Origin: Microcella sp.
GTDB taxonomy: Bacteria > Actinomycetota > Actinomycetes > Actinomycetales > Microbacteriaceae
Assembly (NCBI RefSeq): GCF_019739195.1
Contig: NZ_JAHHDS010000003.1
Location: 744,001 to 808,000 of the forward strand
DNA length: 64,000 nt
Reading direction: 5' to 3'
Positions within the stretch are counted from its first letter, which is position 1, and each line of letters begins with the position of its first letter. This document shows positions 55,843-64,000 of the stretch, one piece after another. A program made the position numbers and the translations under genes. The notes under the pieces are model-generated. The model made no database searches. It worked only from the letters and a program-made list of their open reading frames with translations, and was not told where the DNA came from.

Positions 55843-57108
55843 CTACTCTGAACGCCGTCGCGTGACGAACCGCACGGTCGCCGCGGCCCCGAGAACAGCG
55901 AGCGCCGTGCCTGTGGCCATGACGATCGCGATGAGCGGGATGCTCGCCGTGACCTCTCGCACCACCCAGCTCGGCACGAGAGCAGGGGGTGCCTCGACGG
56001 CTCGAGCGAGTGGATCGCGCGCGTCGGCAAGCTCGAGCACGAGTGGCTCGGAATCCGCGCGGCGGTTGATCGCCACCCACTCGGCGAGCGAACCGAGCGG
56101 GTTCGCGCTCACCGGCGGCACGTCGGCGTTCACGGCGGCGGCCGCGTCAACGATGCCGTAGCCGTAGTCGGGGTCGGGCACGGCTGAGGTGACGGGCCGG
56201 GCCGTGCTGATGATGCGGTTGATCACGCCAGCAGCGTCGAGCTCGGGGTGCGCGGCCCGCACGAGGGCAGCGATTCCCGCGACGATCGGCGTCGCGCCGC
56301 TCGTGCCCTGCCACGATGAGTGGCCGCCGCCCGGCACGGCGCCGACAAGGCTCTCGCTCGGCGCCATGACGCCGATCGTGATGCCCTCGGTCGAGGCGCC
56401 CGTGCTCGCCTGACCCGACCGGGTGATGCCGCCGACCGCGAGCACCCCCGGCATCGTCGCGGGCGCCGAGACCTGGTCGGTGCCGCTGCCCCGGTTGCCC
56501 GCCGCGGCGATGACCACGACGTCGTTCTCTTCGGCGTGCAAGAAGGCTTCGTCCCAGCTCTCGGGCCACGCGAGCTGATTGCGCGTGAGCGAGAGCGAGA
56601 TGATGTCGGCCCCGTTGTCGACTGCCCAGATGACGCCCTCGGCGATCTGCGCATCACCGCTGCGCTCGCCCGGCCCGAACGCGAGCGAGATGCTCAGGAT
56701 CGACGCAGCTGGTGCCGCACCGATCACGCCGTTGCCGGGCGAGCTGCCCCGGCCCGCCGCGAGCGAGGCGACCATGGTCGCGTGCGTGCGGCCCTGCGGT
56801 CCGAGGGGCTCGGTGCCGCTCGACGAACCCCGACCCGAGACATCGGTGCCCCCGATGACGGCCCCGGCCAGGTCGGGATGCGTGGCATCCACCCCCGAAT
56901 CGAGAATCGCGATGGTGACGCCTTCGCCGCGCGTCGTGTTCCAGGCACTCGTGATGCCGAGATCGTCGAGCCAGTACTGCCGATCGCGAATCGCGTCGGC
57001 GTAGGCGGGCTCGACCGCCGAGCCGGGCAGCAGCGCGCCGCCGACCACCCCTGCCGCGGCCAGCAGGGCGAGCGCTCGAGTCAGTCGCCGCGCTGGTCGG
57101 GGGCGCAT
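55843..57108 (-). CDS. Subtilase (S8) of mycosin type, membrane-anchored
   Basis: A 421-residue protease starting at the ATG at 57108. A signal peptide (about 1-36), the catalytic Asp in AILDSGVDATHPD (about 67), His in RTHATMVASLAAG (about 105), the oxyanion Asn in AAAGNRGSGTD (about 198) and Ser in QGTSGATPIVAG (about 268). A C-terminal membrane helix (about 390-412) and basic tail follow, as in mycosins MycP. Mycosins serve type VII secretion, but no ESX genes are in the window. Its start overlaps the DUF501 gene by 28 bp. Confidence 0.85.
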   Translation of the reverse strand: MRPRPARRLTRALALLAAAGVVGGALLPGSAVEPAYADAIRDRQYWLDDLGITSAWNTTRGEGVTIAILDSGVDATHPDLAGAVIGGTDVSGRGSSSGTEPLGPQGRTHATMVASLAAGRGSSPGNGVIGAAPAASILSISLAFGPGERSGDAQIAEGVIWAVDNGADIISLSLTRNQLAWPESWDEAFLHAEENDVVVIAAAGNRGSGTDQVSAPATMPGVLAVGGITRSGQASTGASTEGITIGVMAPSESLVGAVPGGGHSSWQGTSGATPIVAGIAALVRAAHPELDAAGVINRIISTARPVTSAVPDPDYGYGIVDAAAAVNADVPPVSANPLGSLAEWVAINRRADSEPLVLELADARDPLARAVEAPPALVPSWVVREVTASIPLIAIVMATGTALAVLGAAATVRFVTRRRSE

Positions 57109-57599
57109 GCGCACACCTCGGGGCTCCACCCGCACTCGGCCAGCGCGAGGTCGCCGATCGGGTTCAGACCGGGGCCGGCCGCGAGGCTGTGCCCGACGAG
57201 GGCGTGCAGACACTTCACACGGGTGGGCATACCCCCTGCCGAATACCCCGCGATCTCATCGACGATCAGGATGCTCTCGCGATCGAGCAGGTAGCTCTCG
57301 TGCGCCGCACGATAGGCCGCCTGCAGGTCGTCATCAGCCTCGAGCATGGCCGTGAGCTCGGCCATGCGCCCGTTCGCCTCGAGCGTCGAGACGGCCGCCG
57401 TCGCCGCGGGGTGCGAGAGGTAGTACAGCGTCGGAAACGGGGTGCCGTTGCCGAGCCGCGGCTGCGTCGCGACGACGGTCGGGGCACCGCACACGCAGCG
57501 CGCCGCGATGCCGATGACGTCGCGCGCCTGACGCCCGAGCTGCGCCGAGACGAGCTCGACGTCGCGCTCGGTGAAGGGCTCGAAGGGCGGCCGGCTCAC
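57081..57599 (-). CDS. DUF501 family protein
   Basis: A 172-residue soluble protein. RDVIGIAARCVCGAPTVVATQPRL (about 26-50), PFPTLYYLSHPA and GGMPTRVKCLHALVGHSLAAGPGLNPIGD (about 126-155) match DUF501, with conserved Cys and His residues that could hold a metal. The family is almost confined to actinobacteria and sits beside divIC/ftsB and eno; its role is unknown. GTG start; 4-bp overlap with the FtsB-like gene upstream. Confidence 0.9.
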   Translation of the reverse strand: MSRPPFEPFTERDVELVSAQLGRQARDVIGIAARCVCGAPTVVATQPRLGNGTPFPTLYYLSHPAATAAVSTLEANGRMAELTAMLEADDDLQAAYRAAHESYLLDRESILIVDEIAGYSAGGMPTRVKCLHALVGHSLAAGPGLNPIGDLALAECGWSPEVCACAPDQRGD

Positions 57600-58099
57600 T
57601 CGACGCCTCCGAACTCGGGGGCGGGCAGCTGGTCGGCCGGCAGGTCGGTGAGGCCGGCGGTCACGATCGACGACAGCAGGGCGCGCGTCCAGTCGATGCG
57701 CGTGGTCTGAATCTCATCACTCACGGGCGTGCCGTCGCTCGACTCGGCGGTGAGCCCGTCGTCGATGACGAGGTAGCTGATGTCGCCCGGGTAGACGTAG
57801 AGCAGGCGATTGCGCGCCTGGGCTTCGATGTAGGCCGGATCTTGCCAGCGATCGATCTCGGTCTGCAGCTCATCGACCACAGCCTGCTGGTCGATGACGC
57901 GCTGTTCGAGCGCGGCGATCTCTTGCTGCTGCTCGACGAGCAGGCGCAGCGAGGGCGCGAGAATCACGAGGGCGGCGACGATGAGCACGAAGACCGCGAC
58001 CGTGAAGCCCGAGATCTGCAGGCTGCGAAACCACGGAGTCGCCGCAGGGGCATCGCTCGGCAGAGCGACCGGTGCGGTGCTGCGGGTGCGGCGGGCCAT
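57596..58099 (-). CDS. Septum formation initiator family protein (FtsB/DivIC-like)
   Basis: A 167-residue bitopic protein: a cytoplasmic tail of about 28 residues, one membrane segment (about 30-53), a coiled coil (about 54-90, VEQQQEIAALEQRVIDQQAVVDELQTEIDRW) and DPAYIEAQARNRLLYVYPGDISYLVID, the signature of the family. It helps assemble the division machine with FtsL and FtsQ. It lies between eno and the DUF501 gene, the usual actinobacterial order. Confidence 0.92.
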   Translation of the reverse strand: MARRTRSTAPVALPSDAPAATPWFRSLQISGFTVAVFVLIVAALVILAPSLRLLVEQQQEIAALEQRVIDQQAVVDELQTEIDRWQDPAYIEAQARNRLLYVYPGDISYLVIDDGLTAESSDGTPVSDEIQTTRIDWTRALLSSIVTAGLTDLPADQLPAPEFGGVE

Positions 58100-58117
58100 G
58101 CAGTCAGCTTAAGCGAG

Positions 58118-58153
58118 CGGCCCGCCGAACCCCGGGTGGAGGTCGGCGGGCCG
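58118..58153 (-). terminator. Hairpin between eno and the ftsB-like gene
   Basis: CGGCCCGCCGA (58118-58128) and TCGGCGGGCCG (58143-58153) are perfect 11-bp inverted arms with a 14-nt loop, in the 70-bp gap behind eno. There is no T-run, so it may only weaken read-through from eno into the next gene. Confidence 0.5.
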
Positions 58154-58169
58154 TCGTGCGTGAGGTGAG

Positions 58170-59477
<1,308 letters not shown>

Positions 59478-59493
59478 TCAGAGCGTCAGAAGC

Positions 59494-60747
59494 TCAGCGG
59501 TCATTGAGCCTACGCCAGTCGAGTGCCGCGGCTTCGGCCACCGCGTCGGTACTGACGACGGCGAAGCGCGTGAAGCCCTCGGCTTCGAGCAGCTCGAGTG
59601 CGGCCTTCATGTTCTTGGGGCGGGCGAGCAGGCGCACCCGCGCGCCTTCCGCGACGAGCTCGTTCTTGAGCGCGACCACCGTCGCGAGATCGGCGTCGCG
59701 CTCATAGAGCAGCGCCGCCCCGTCGTCGGGCTCGTCACCGAGCTCGACGAGGTCGATGAGTCGTTCGAAGCCGAGCGAGAAGCCGCACGCGGGCACCTCG
59801 GTGCCGAGAAAACGGCCGATCATGCCGTCGTAGCGGCCACCACCGCCGAGCGAGTAGCCGACGTCGGGGTGGGCCACCTCGAAGATCGGGCCCGTGTAGT
59901 AGCCCATGCCCCGCACCAGGAAAGGGTCGAACACGAGAGGAATCTCGCCCGCGGCAGCGCGCAAACTGCGCAGGTCGGCCGCGGCCGCTGAGCCCGCGAA
60001 GACAGCGTGATCGAGCATCCGCCACGATTCGTCGCCCTCGAGCGCCGGGTGCAGCCCCACGAACAGGTCATCGGCACGCGCAACGCCGATCGCCCGCAGC
60101 TCGGCGACGACGCCGTCGAGGCCGATCTTGTCGAGCTTGTCCATCGAGATGAGCGCAGCCGGTCGCAAAGCATCGGGCACCTCGAACGCCGCAAGCCACG
60201 CGGTGAGCAGCCGACGGTCGTTGACGCGGATGCTGCACCCCGGCACCCCGAGGGCCTCGAGCGCCGCGGCCGTCGCCGAGATGAGCTCGACCTCGGCGAT
60301 GATGCCCGGCTCGCCGATGATGTCGATGTCGCACTGCACGAACTGCCGGTAGCGGCCCTTCTGCGGTCGCTCGGCGCGCCAGACGGGCGCGATCTGGATG
60401 GCGCGGAACACGCTCGGCAACTGGCCGCGGTTGCTCGCGTAGAAGCGTGCGAGGGGCACCGTGAGGTCGAACCGCAAGCCGAGATCGGCGAGGTCAAGGG
60501 GGGTCGCGGCCTCGGCGAGAGCATCCATCGTCAGACCGCGCTTCATGACCGCGAAGGCGAGCTTCTCGTTGTCGCCGCCGAGCCCGGCGTGCAGGCGGGC
60601 CGAATCTTCGACGACGGGCGTCTCGATCTCGTCGAAGCCGTGCGCGCGGTAGACCGAGCGGATGCGCTGCAGCACGCGCTCGCGCCGCGCCTTCTCGGTG
60701 GGCAGAAAATCACGCATGCCACGAGGGGGCGTCACAGCGGTGGCCAT
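59494..60747 (-). CDS. hisS: Histidine-tRNA ligase
   Basis: A 417-residue class II tRNA synthetase. Motif 1 PPRGMRDFLPTEKARRERVLQRI is at the N-terminus, motif 2 FRAIQIAPVWRAERPQKGRYRQFVQCDIDI at about 114, the His-binding VRGMGYYTGPIFEV at about 264, motif 3 GGGRYDGMIGRFLGTEVPACGFSLGFERL at about 284, and the anticodon-binding domain fills the C-terminus. A HisZ-type regulatory protein is ruled out by the intact motifs and C-terminal domain. It stands alone, 43 bp behind eno. Confidence 0.95.
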   Translation of the reverse strand: MATAVTPPRGMRDFLPTEKARRERVLQRIRSVYRAHGFDEIETPVVEDSARLHAGLGGDNEKLAFAVMKRGLTMDALAEAATPLDLADLGLRFDLTVPLARFYASNRGQLPSVFRAIQIAPVWRAERPQKGRYRQFVQCDIDIIGEPGIIAEVELISATAAALEALGVPGCSIRVNDRRLLTAWLAAFEVPDALRPAALISMDKLDKIGLDGVVAELRAIGVARADDLFVGLHPALEGDESWRMLDHAVFAGSAAAADLRSLRAAAGEIPLVFDPFLVRGMGYYTGPIFEVAHPDVGYSLGGGGRYDGMIGRFLGTEVPACGFSLGFERLIDLVELGDEPDDGAALLYERDADLATVVALKNELVAEGARVRLLARPKNMKAALELLEAEGFTRFAVVSTDAVAEAAALDWRRLNDR

Positions 60748-60791
60748 ACAGACGATTCTGTCACGCAGCCAGAACGAGCCCGGCGATCAGC

Positions 60792-61886
60792 TCAGGCGAC
60801 GCGGCTGCCGGTCGGCAAGCGGCCCGCGGGCGTGCGGGTGCGCGCGACGGCCGCGGCGAGCGCCGCGATGGCCAGCACCAGGTGGATCGCCAGCCCCACG
60901 AACCAGCTCGGCACCGTGCGGTCGAAGATCTCTTGCGGGGTTTCGAACTCGTAAGCGCTGTTCGGGTCGCCGGCGAGCGCCGCCCCGCACTCATCGATGA
61001 CCTCGTCGAAGTCGATCGGCAACTGAGCCGAGCGCACGCCCAAGGCGATCTGGCCGAAGAGGTCTTCGGGGTAGCCATCGCGCGTGAACGTCGTCGGTGC
61101 GGCATCGGCGAGCACAATGTAGGGGTTCGCGGCGAGGATTCCCCAGACGAGATCGAAGCGCGGCACCGGGTAGCTGTAGGTCTCGGGCTCGAGGCAGACG
61201 ATCTCTTCGGGCAGGCCCGTGACGGGGTCGAACTCTCCGCCCACTGAGAAGTCGATGCCGATGTAGGTCTGCGTGCGCTCGGTCTGGAACGCGAGGCCGC
61301 CGAGGGTGAAGGCGATGAGCGTGCCGATGCTGAGCGCAGCCACCACGAGGTAGGTCGTGACGACCGAGAAGAGCGGCCGTGCAATAACACCCGAGAGGCC
61401 GACGCCGACGGCCGCGACGACGCCGAGTTCGAGCACGAGCACGCCGAGTGAGGCAGCGAGGGTGTCGAGACGCACGCCCCCGGCGAGCACGGTGAAGAGC
61501 ATCGCGGGCAGTGATGCGGCGAGGAAGGTGAGGGCGACGGTCCACGCGGCGAGAAACTTCGCGAGCACGATCTGCCCCGTGGTCGCGAGGGTGACCTGCG
61601 TCGTCGCGAGCGTGCCCGCATCGCGGTCGCCGTTGATGGCGCCGCCGCTGACAGCGGGTGTGACCAGCGTGCCGACGAGCAGCACGAAGAAGATGATCGT
61701 CGAGTAGACGCCCGCGGTCTGCTCGACATTGCCGCCGAAGGCGTCGAGCGAAGCCCACAAGAGCGCCGTGACGATGCCCACGAGCACGAAGACCACGATC
61801 ACCAGTACGAGCCAGGCCACCGAGCGGATGCGCTGCCGCAGCTCGAGCAGCACGAGCGTGCCGAGCACGCCGATCGAGGGGCTCAT
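60792..61886 (-). CDS. ABC-2 type transporter permease
   Basis: A 364-residue permease with six membrane segments. The stretch GGAINGDRDAGTLATTQVTLATTGQIVLAK (about 80-108) is the ABC-2 signature region. A large extracytoplasmic loop (about 195-325) sits between segments five and six and contains two Cys. Its start overlaps the stop of the ATPase gene upstream (61883-61886). Substrate unknown. Confidence 0.86.
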   Translation of the reverse strand: MSPSIGVLGTLVLLELRQRIRSVAWLVLVIVVFVLVGIVTALLWASLDAFGGNVEQTAGVYSTIIFFVLLVGTLVTPAVSGGAINGDRDAGTLATTQVTLATTGQIVLAKFLAAWTVALTFLAASLPAMLFTVLAGGVRLDTLAASLGVLVLELGVVAAVGVGLSGVIARPLFSVVTTYLVVAALSIGTLIAFTLGGLAFQTERTQTYIGIDFSVGGEFDPVTGLPEEIVCLEPETYSYPVPRFDLVWGILAANPYIVLADAAPTTFTRDGYPEDLFGQIALGVRSAQLPIDFDEVIDECGAALAGDPNSAYEFETPQEIFDRTVPSWFVGLAIHLVLAIAALAAAVARTRTPAGRLPTGSRVA

Positions 61887-62842
61887 CGAGGTGCCTCCGT
61901 CGAGTCGATGACCGGTTGCTCGGCGACCTCTCCGCGCGCCAGATCGAGGAAGGTGTGCTCGAGGTCGCCCACGGCGGGCCCGAAAGCACTGACCGCGATG
62001 CCAGCGCGCACGAGTCGCTCGAGCACAGCGGCGGCCTCTGCTTCACCGCTCACGGTCACGAGGGCGCCGAGGTGGTCGGTGCCCGAGGTCGCGATGCCTT
62101 CGGCCTCGAGCGCCGCGGCGAGAGCGGCCGGGTCGAGGGCGCGCACACGCCAGTCGCGTGCGGTAGCGCGACTGCGCTCGATGCGCTCGGCACTCGCGGT
62201 CGCTCCCTGGTCGAGATACACGGCGGCGTCGGCCATCTCGTCGAGCTCGGCGAGCACGTGGCTCGAGACCACGACGGCGCAGCCCTCGGCTGCCAGTCGA
62301 CGCACAAGCACGCGCAGGTCGACGCGCGCTGCCGGGTCGAGGCCCGAGGCGGGCTCGTCGAGCAGCAGCACGCTCGGCCGGTGAACGAGGGCACGCGCGA
62401 GGCTCAGGCGCTGCTTCTGGCCGCGGCTCAGCACGCGGGCCGGCTGGTCGGCAAGCGGCTCGAGCCCGACGAGCTCGATGAGCTCGATCGCGCGGGTGCG
62501 CGACTCAGCGGGGCTCAGCTCGTAGAGCCGCCCGGTGGTCTCGAGAGCGCCTCGCACGGTGAGCGCGGCCCACGAGCCGAGCACATCGGGCATCCAGCCC
62601 ATGACACGGCGCACGGCGCGAGGGTCGGCGACGGGATCATGCCCCGCGATGCGGATCGTGCCGGCATCGGGCTGCAGCAGCGTCGCGAGCATGAGCAGCA
62701 GCGTGGTCTTGCCCGATCCGTTCGGCCCGATCAGCGCAGTCACCTGCCCGGCCGCGGCCTCGAAGTCGGCCTGGCGCACAGCGTGCACATCGCCAAACGA
62801 GCGGGCCACGCCCTCGACGGCGATGGCGGCAGTGGAGGTCAT
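61883..62842 (-). CDS. ABC transporter ATP-binding protein
   Basis: A 319-residue ATPase, start at the ATG at 62842. Walker A GPNGSGKTTLL (about 39), signature VLSRGQKQRL, Walker B VLLLDEPASGLDPA and switch His SSHVLAEL. The C-terminal region resembles the regulatory tails of drug exporters. It is coupled to the permease downstream by a 4-bp overlap and lies 13 bp behind mazG. Confidence 0.92.
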   Translation of the reverse strand: MTSTAAIAVEGVARSFGDVHAVRQADFEAAAGQVTALIGPNGSGKTTLLLMLATLLQPDAGTIRIAGHDPVADPRAVRRVMGWMPDVLGSWAALTVRGALETTGRLYELSPAESRTRAIELIELVGLEPLADQPARVLSRGQKQRLSLARALVHRPSVLLLDEPASGLDPAARVDLRVLVRRLAAEGCAVVVSSHVLAELDEMADAAVYLDQGATASAERIERSRATARDWRVRALDPAALAAALEAEGIATSGTDHLGALVTVSGEAEAAAVLERLVRAGIAVSAFGPAVGDLEHTFLDLARGEVAEQPVIDSTEAPR

Positions 62843-62855
62843 GAGCAAGAGTCAA

Positions 62856-63557
62856 TCACACCGAGGGGTCGGCAGCTTCGGAGGCACGCACCTTGTTTTC
62901 GATCGCGCGCACTGCTGCCCGCAGTGCCCGCTCGGCGTCGAGCCCGCGTCGGCGCCCTTCGGCCGCGATCTCCAGAATCGCCGAGCCCAGGGCCCGCTCG
63001 TCGGCGTAGACCGCACTATCGACGCGCTCGCTCGCCGCGACCTCGATGCCCACTCCCTCGGCTTTGTCGAGCACCTTCTGGGCACGCGACAGCGCCGTGA
63101 GGCCCGCGGGCACGCCGTCGAGCACGCTCGCGCGCTCGGGCTTCTCCTGCCGCTTCCAGGTCTCCCAGTTCTCGGCGACGGCGTCGGCGGTGTCGGCCGT
63201 CACGTCACCGAACACGTGCGGGTGCCGGCCGACCATCTTGGCCGTCGACCGCGCGGCGACGTCATCGATCGTGAACGGATGCTCCGCGCTCGCCGCGGCG
63301 ATGTCTGCGTGGAACAGCACCTGGTAGAGCACGTCGCCCAGCTCTTCGAGCACGTCGTCGGAGGTTCCGTGCTCGATCGCCTCGACGAGCTCGTGCGCCT
63401 CTTCGATCAGGTAGCGCGTGAGGCTTTCGTGCGTCTGCTCGGCATCCCACGCGCAGCCGCCGGGTGCGCGCAAGTGCTCGAGAACGGCGATGAGCTGGTC
63501 GAGGTTCGGGTGCGGCTGCGGTGCGGGAAGCTCAGGGCTTTGCTGGGCGGCGGTCAT
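62856..63557 (-). CDS. mazG: MazG nucleoside triphosphate pyrophosphohydrolase
   Basis: A 233-residue protein with the start at ATG 63557. The MazG helical domain has GGCAWDAEQTHESLTRYLIEEAHELVEAIE (about 33-62) with the EExxE and a second ExxD in VLEELGDVLYQVLFHADIA. A second, degenerate repeat follows (SRAQKVLDKAEGVG...). It hydrolyses non-canonical or excess NTPs to NMP and pyrophosphate. It overlaps the MFS gene upstream by 4 bp. Confidence 0.93.
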   Translation of the reverse strand: MTAAQQSPELPAPQPHPNLDQLIAVLEHLRAPGGCAWDAEQTHESLTRYLIEEAHELVEAIEHGTSDDVLEELGDVLYQVLFHADIAAASAEHPFTIDDVAARSTAKMVGRHPHVFGDVTADTADAVAENWETWKRQEKPERASVLDGVPAGLTALSRAQKVLDKAEGVGIEVAASERVDSAVYADERALGSAILEIAAEGRRRGLDAERALRAAVRAIENKVRASEAADPSV

Positions 63558-64000
63558 GTGCCCATTGTGCCGCGAACCGTTCGGCGGTCGTCTGGCATCG
63601 CCGTCGCGACGGCCGCGATCACGACCGCGCACAGCAGAGCGCCCACGAAGACCGCCTGAGCGGCCGGGATGATCGCCACCCCGTCGACGGCGGTGCTCGA
63701 CCCCTCGCCCAGCGCTCCCCCGCCGCCCGCCGCCCGGTAGAGCGCGTTGGCGACCGCGCCGAAGATGGCGACGGCGACGGCCTGGCCGACGGCGCGAGCG
63801 AACAGGTTGGTGCCCGTGACGACGCCGCGCTCGCTCCAGACGACGCTCGCCTGAGCTGCGATGAGCGAGGGCGTGGCCACGAGCCCCAGACCGAGACCCG
63901 TGACGAAGCAGGCGATCGCGACGACGGCGACCGAAGGGCTCGAGGCGAACGCCGCGAGAAGCCCCGTGCCGAGCAGCACGAGCACCATGCCGATGAGCAC
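63554..64000 (-). CDS. MFS transporter, C-terminal part (cut by window end)
   Basis: The gene runs off the right edge; the visible 148 residues are the C-terminal third. Membrane segments LIGMVLVLLGTGLLAAF, VAVVAIACFVTGLGLGLVATP, AVGQAVAVAIFGAVANAL and AVFVGALLCAVVIAAVATAM match the end of a 14-helix drug/proton antiporter of the major facilitator superfamily. The stop overlaps the mazG start. Substrate cannot be inferred. Confidence 0.8.
   Translation of the reverse strand: MLIGMVLVLLGTGLLAAFASSPSVAVVAIACFVTGLGLGLVATPSLIAAQASVVWSERGVVTGTNLFARAVGQAVAVAIFGAVANALYRAAGGGGALGEGSSTAVDGVAIIPAAQAVFVGALLCAVVIAAVATAMPDDRRTVRGTMGT

Overview
This window is high-GC (roughly 70 %) actinobacterial chromosome. 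Gene order and content (uppS next to a yqfA/hemolysin III gene and phoH2; xseAB with a DUF4245 gene, a beta carbonic anhydrase and fumC; eno, a FtsB-like gene, a DUF501 gene and a subtilase), short leaders and many 4-bp ATGA overlaps point to the family Microbacteriaceae. That placement is inference from gene content, not a database result. I recognise about 63 protein genes and one tRNA. I see no rRNA, IS element, prophage or CRISPR array.

Layout. 1-8.5 kb: tail of a gamma-glutamyltransferase, a GH36-type alpha-galactosidase, a two-gene ABC exporter, an eamA / luciferase-like oxidoreductase / phosphoesterase operon, and a lipoprotein. 8.5-12.7 kb: a DEDDh exonuclease, an unknown gene, then a visibly lower-GC patch with an unknown gene and a DUF488 gene ending tail to tail, a BadF-type kinase and an OsmC protein. 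12.8-22.2 kb: a phytanoyl-CoA dioxygenase homologue, a lipoprotein, a DUF421 protein, methylmalonate-semialdehyde dehydrogenase with a LysR gene, rmuC, a glyoxalase-fold protein, and an acyl-CoA ligase coupled to a BASS transporter, closed by a strong terminator.

22.3-35.8 kb: a heterodimeric ABC exporter with one degenerate ATPase half, glpX and fba (gluconeogenesis/glycolysis), ispH with a histidine-kinase-like pair that has no response regulator, another ABC-2 exporter, xseAB and a DUF4245 protein. 35.8-42.5 kb: beta carbonic anhydrase, fumC, and a dabB-dabA-PII-like operon for inorganic carbon uptake, divergent from a small winged-helix regulator; an inverted repeat covers the dabB promoter.

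42.5-64 kb: phoH2, a class V aminotransferase, uppS, yqfA, DUF4307, greA with a hairpin in its leader, threonine dehydratase, a YcaQ-type glycosylase, htpX, lemA, an exported Ig-like membrane protein, an unusual tRNA(UAA), type II NADH dehydrogenase, a mycosin-like protease, DUF501, an FtsB-like gene, eno, hisS, an ABC-2 exporter, mazG and the tail of an MFS transporter.

Points most worth following: an octamer GAGCATCC/GGATGCTC that I found 26 times, in both orientations and several reading frames; a short-variable-loop tRNA reading the rare TTA codon, together with TTA codons in two genes at or beside the low-GC patch; the dab operon with its candidate operator; and a 14-bp promoter motif shared by two distant genes.
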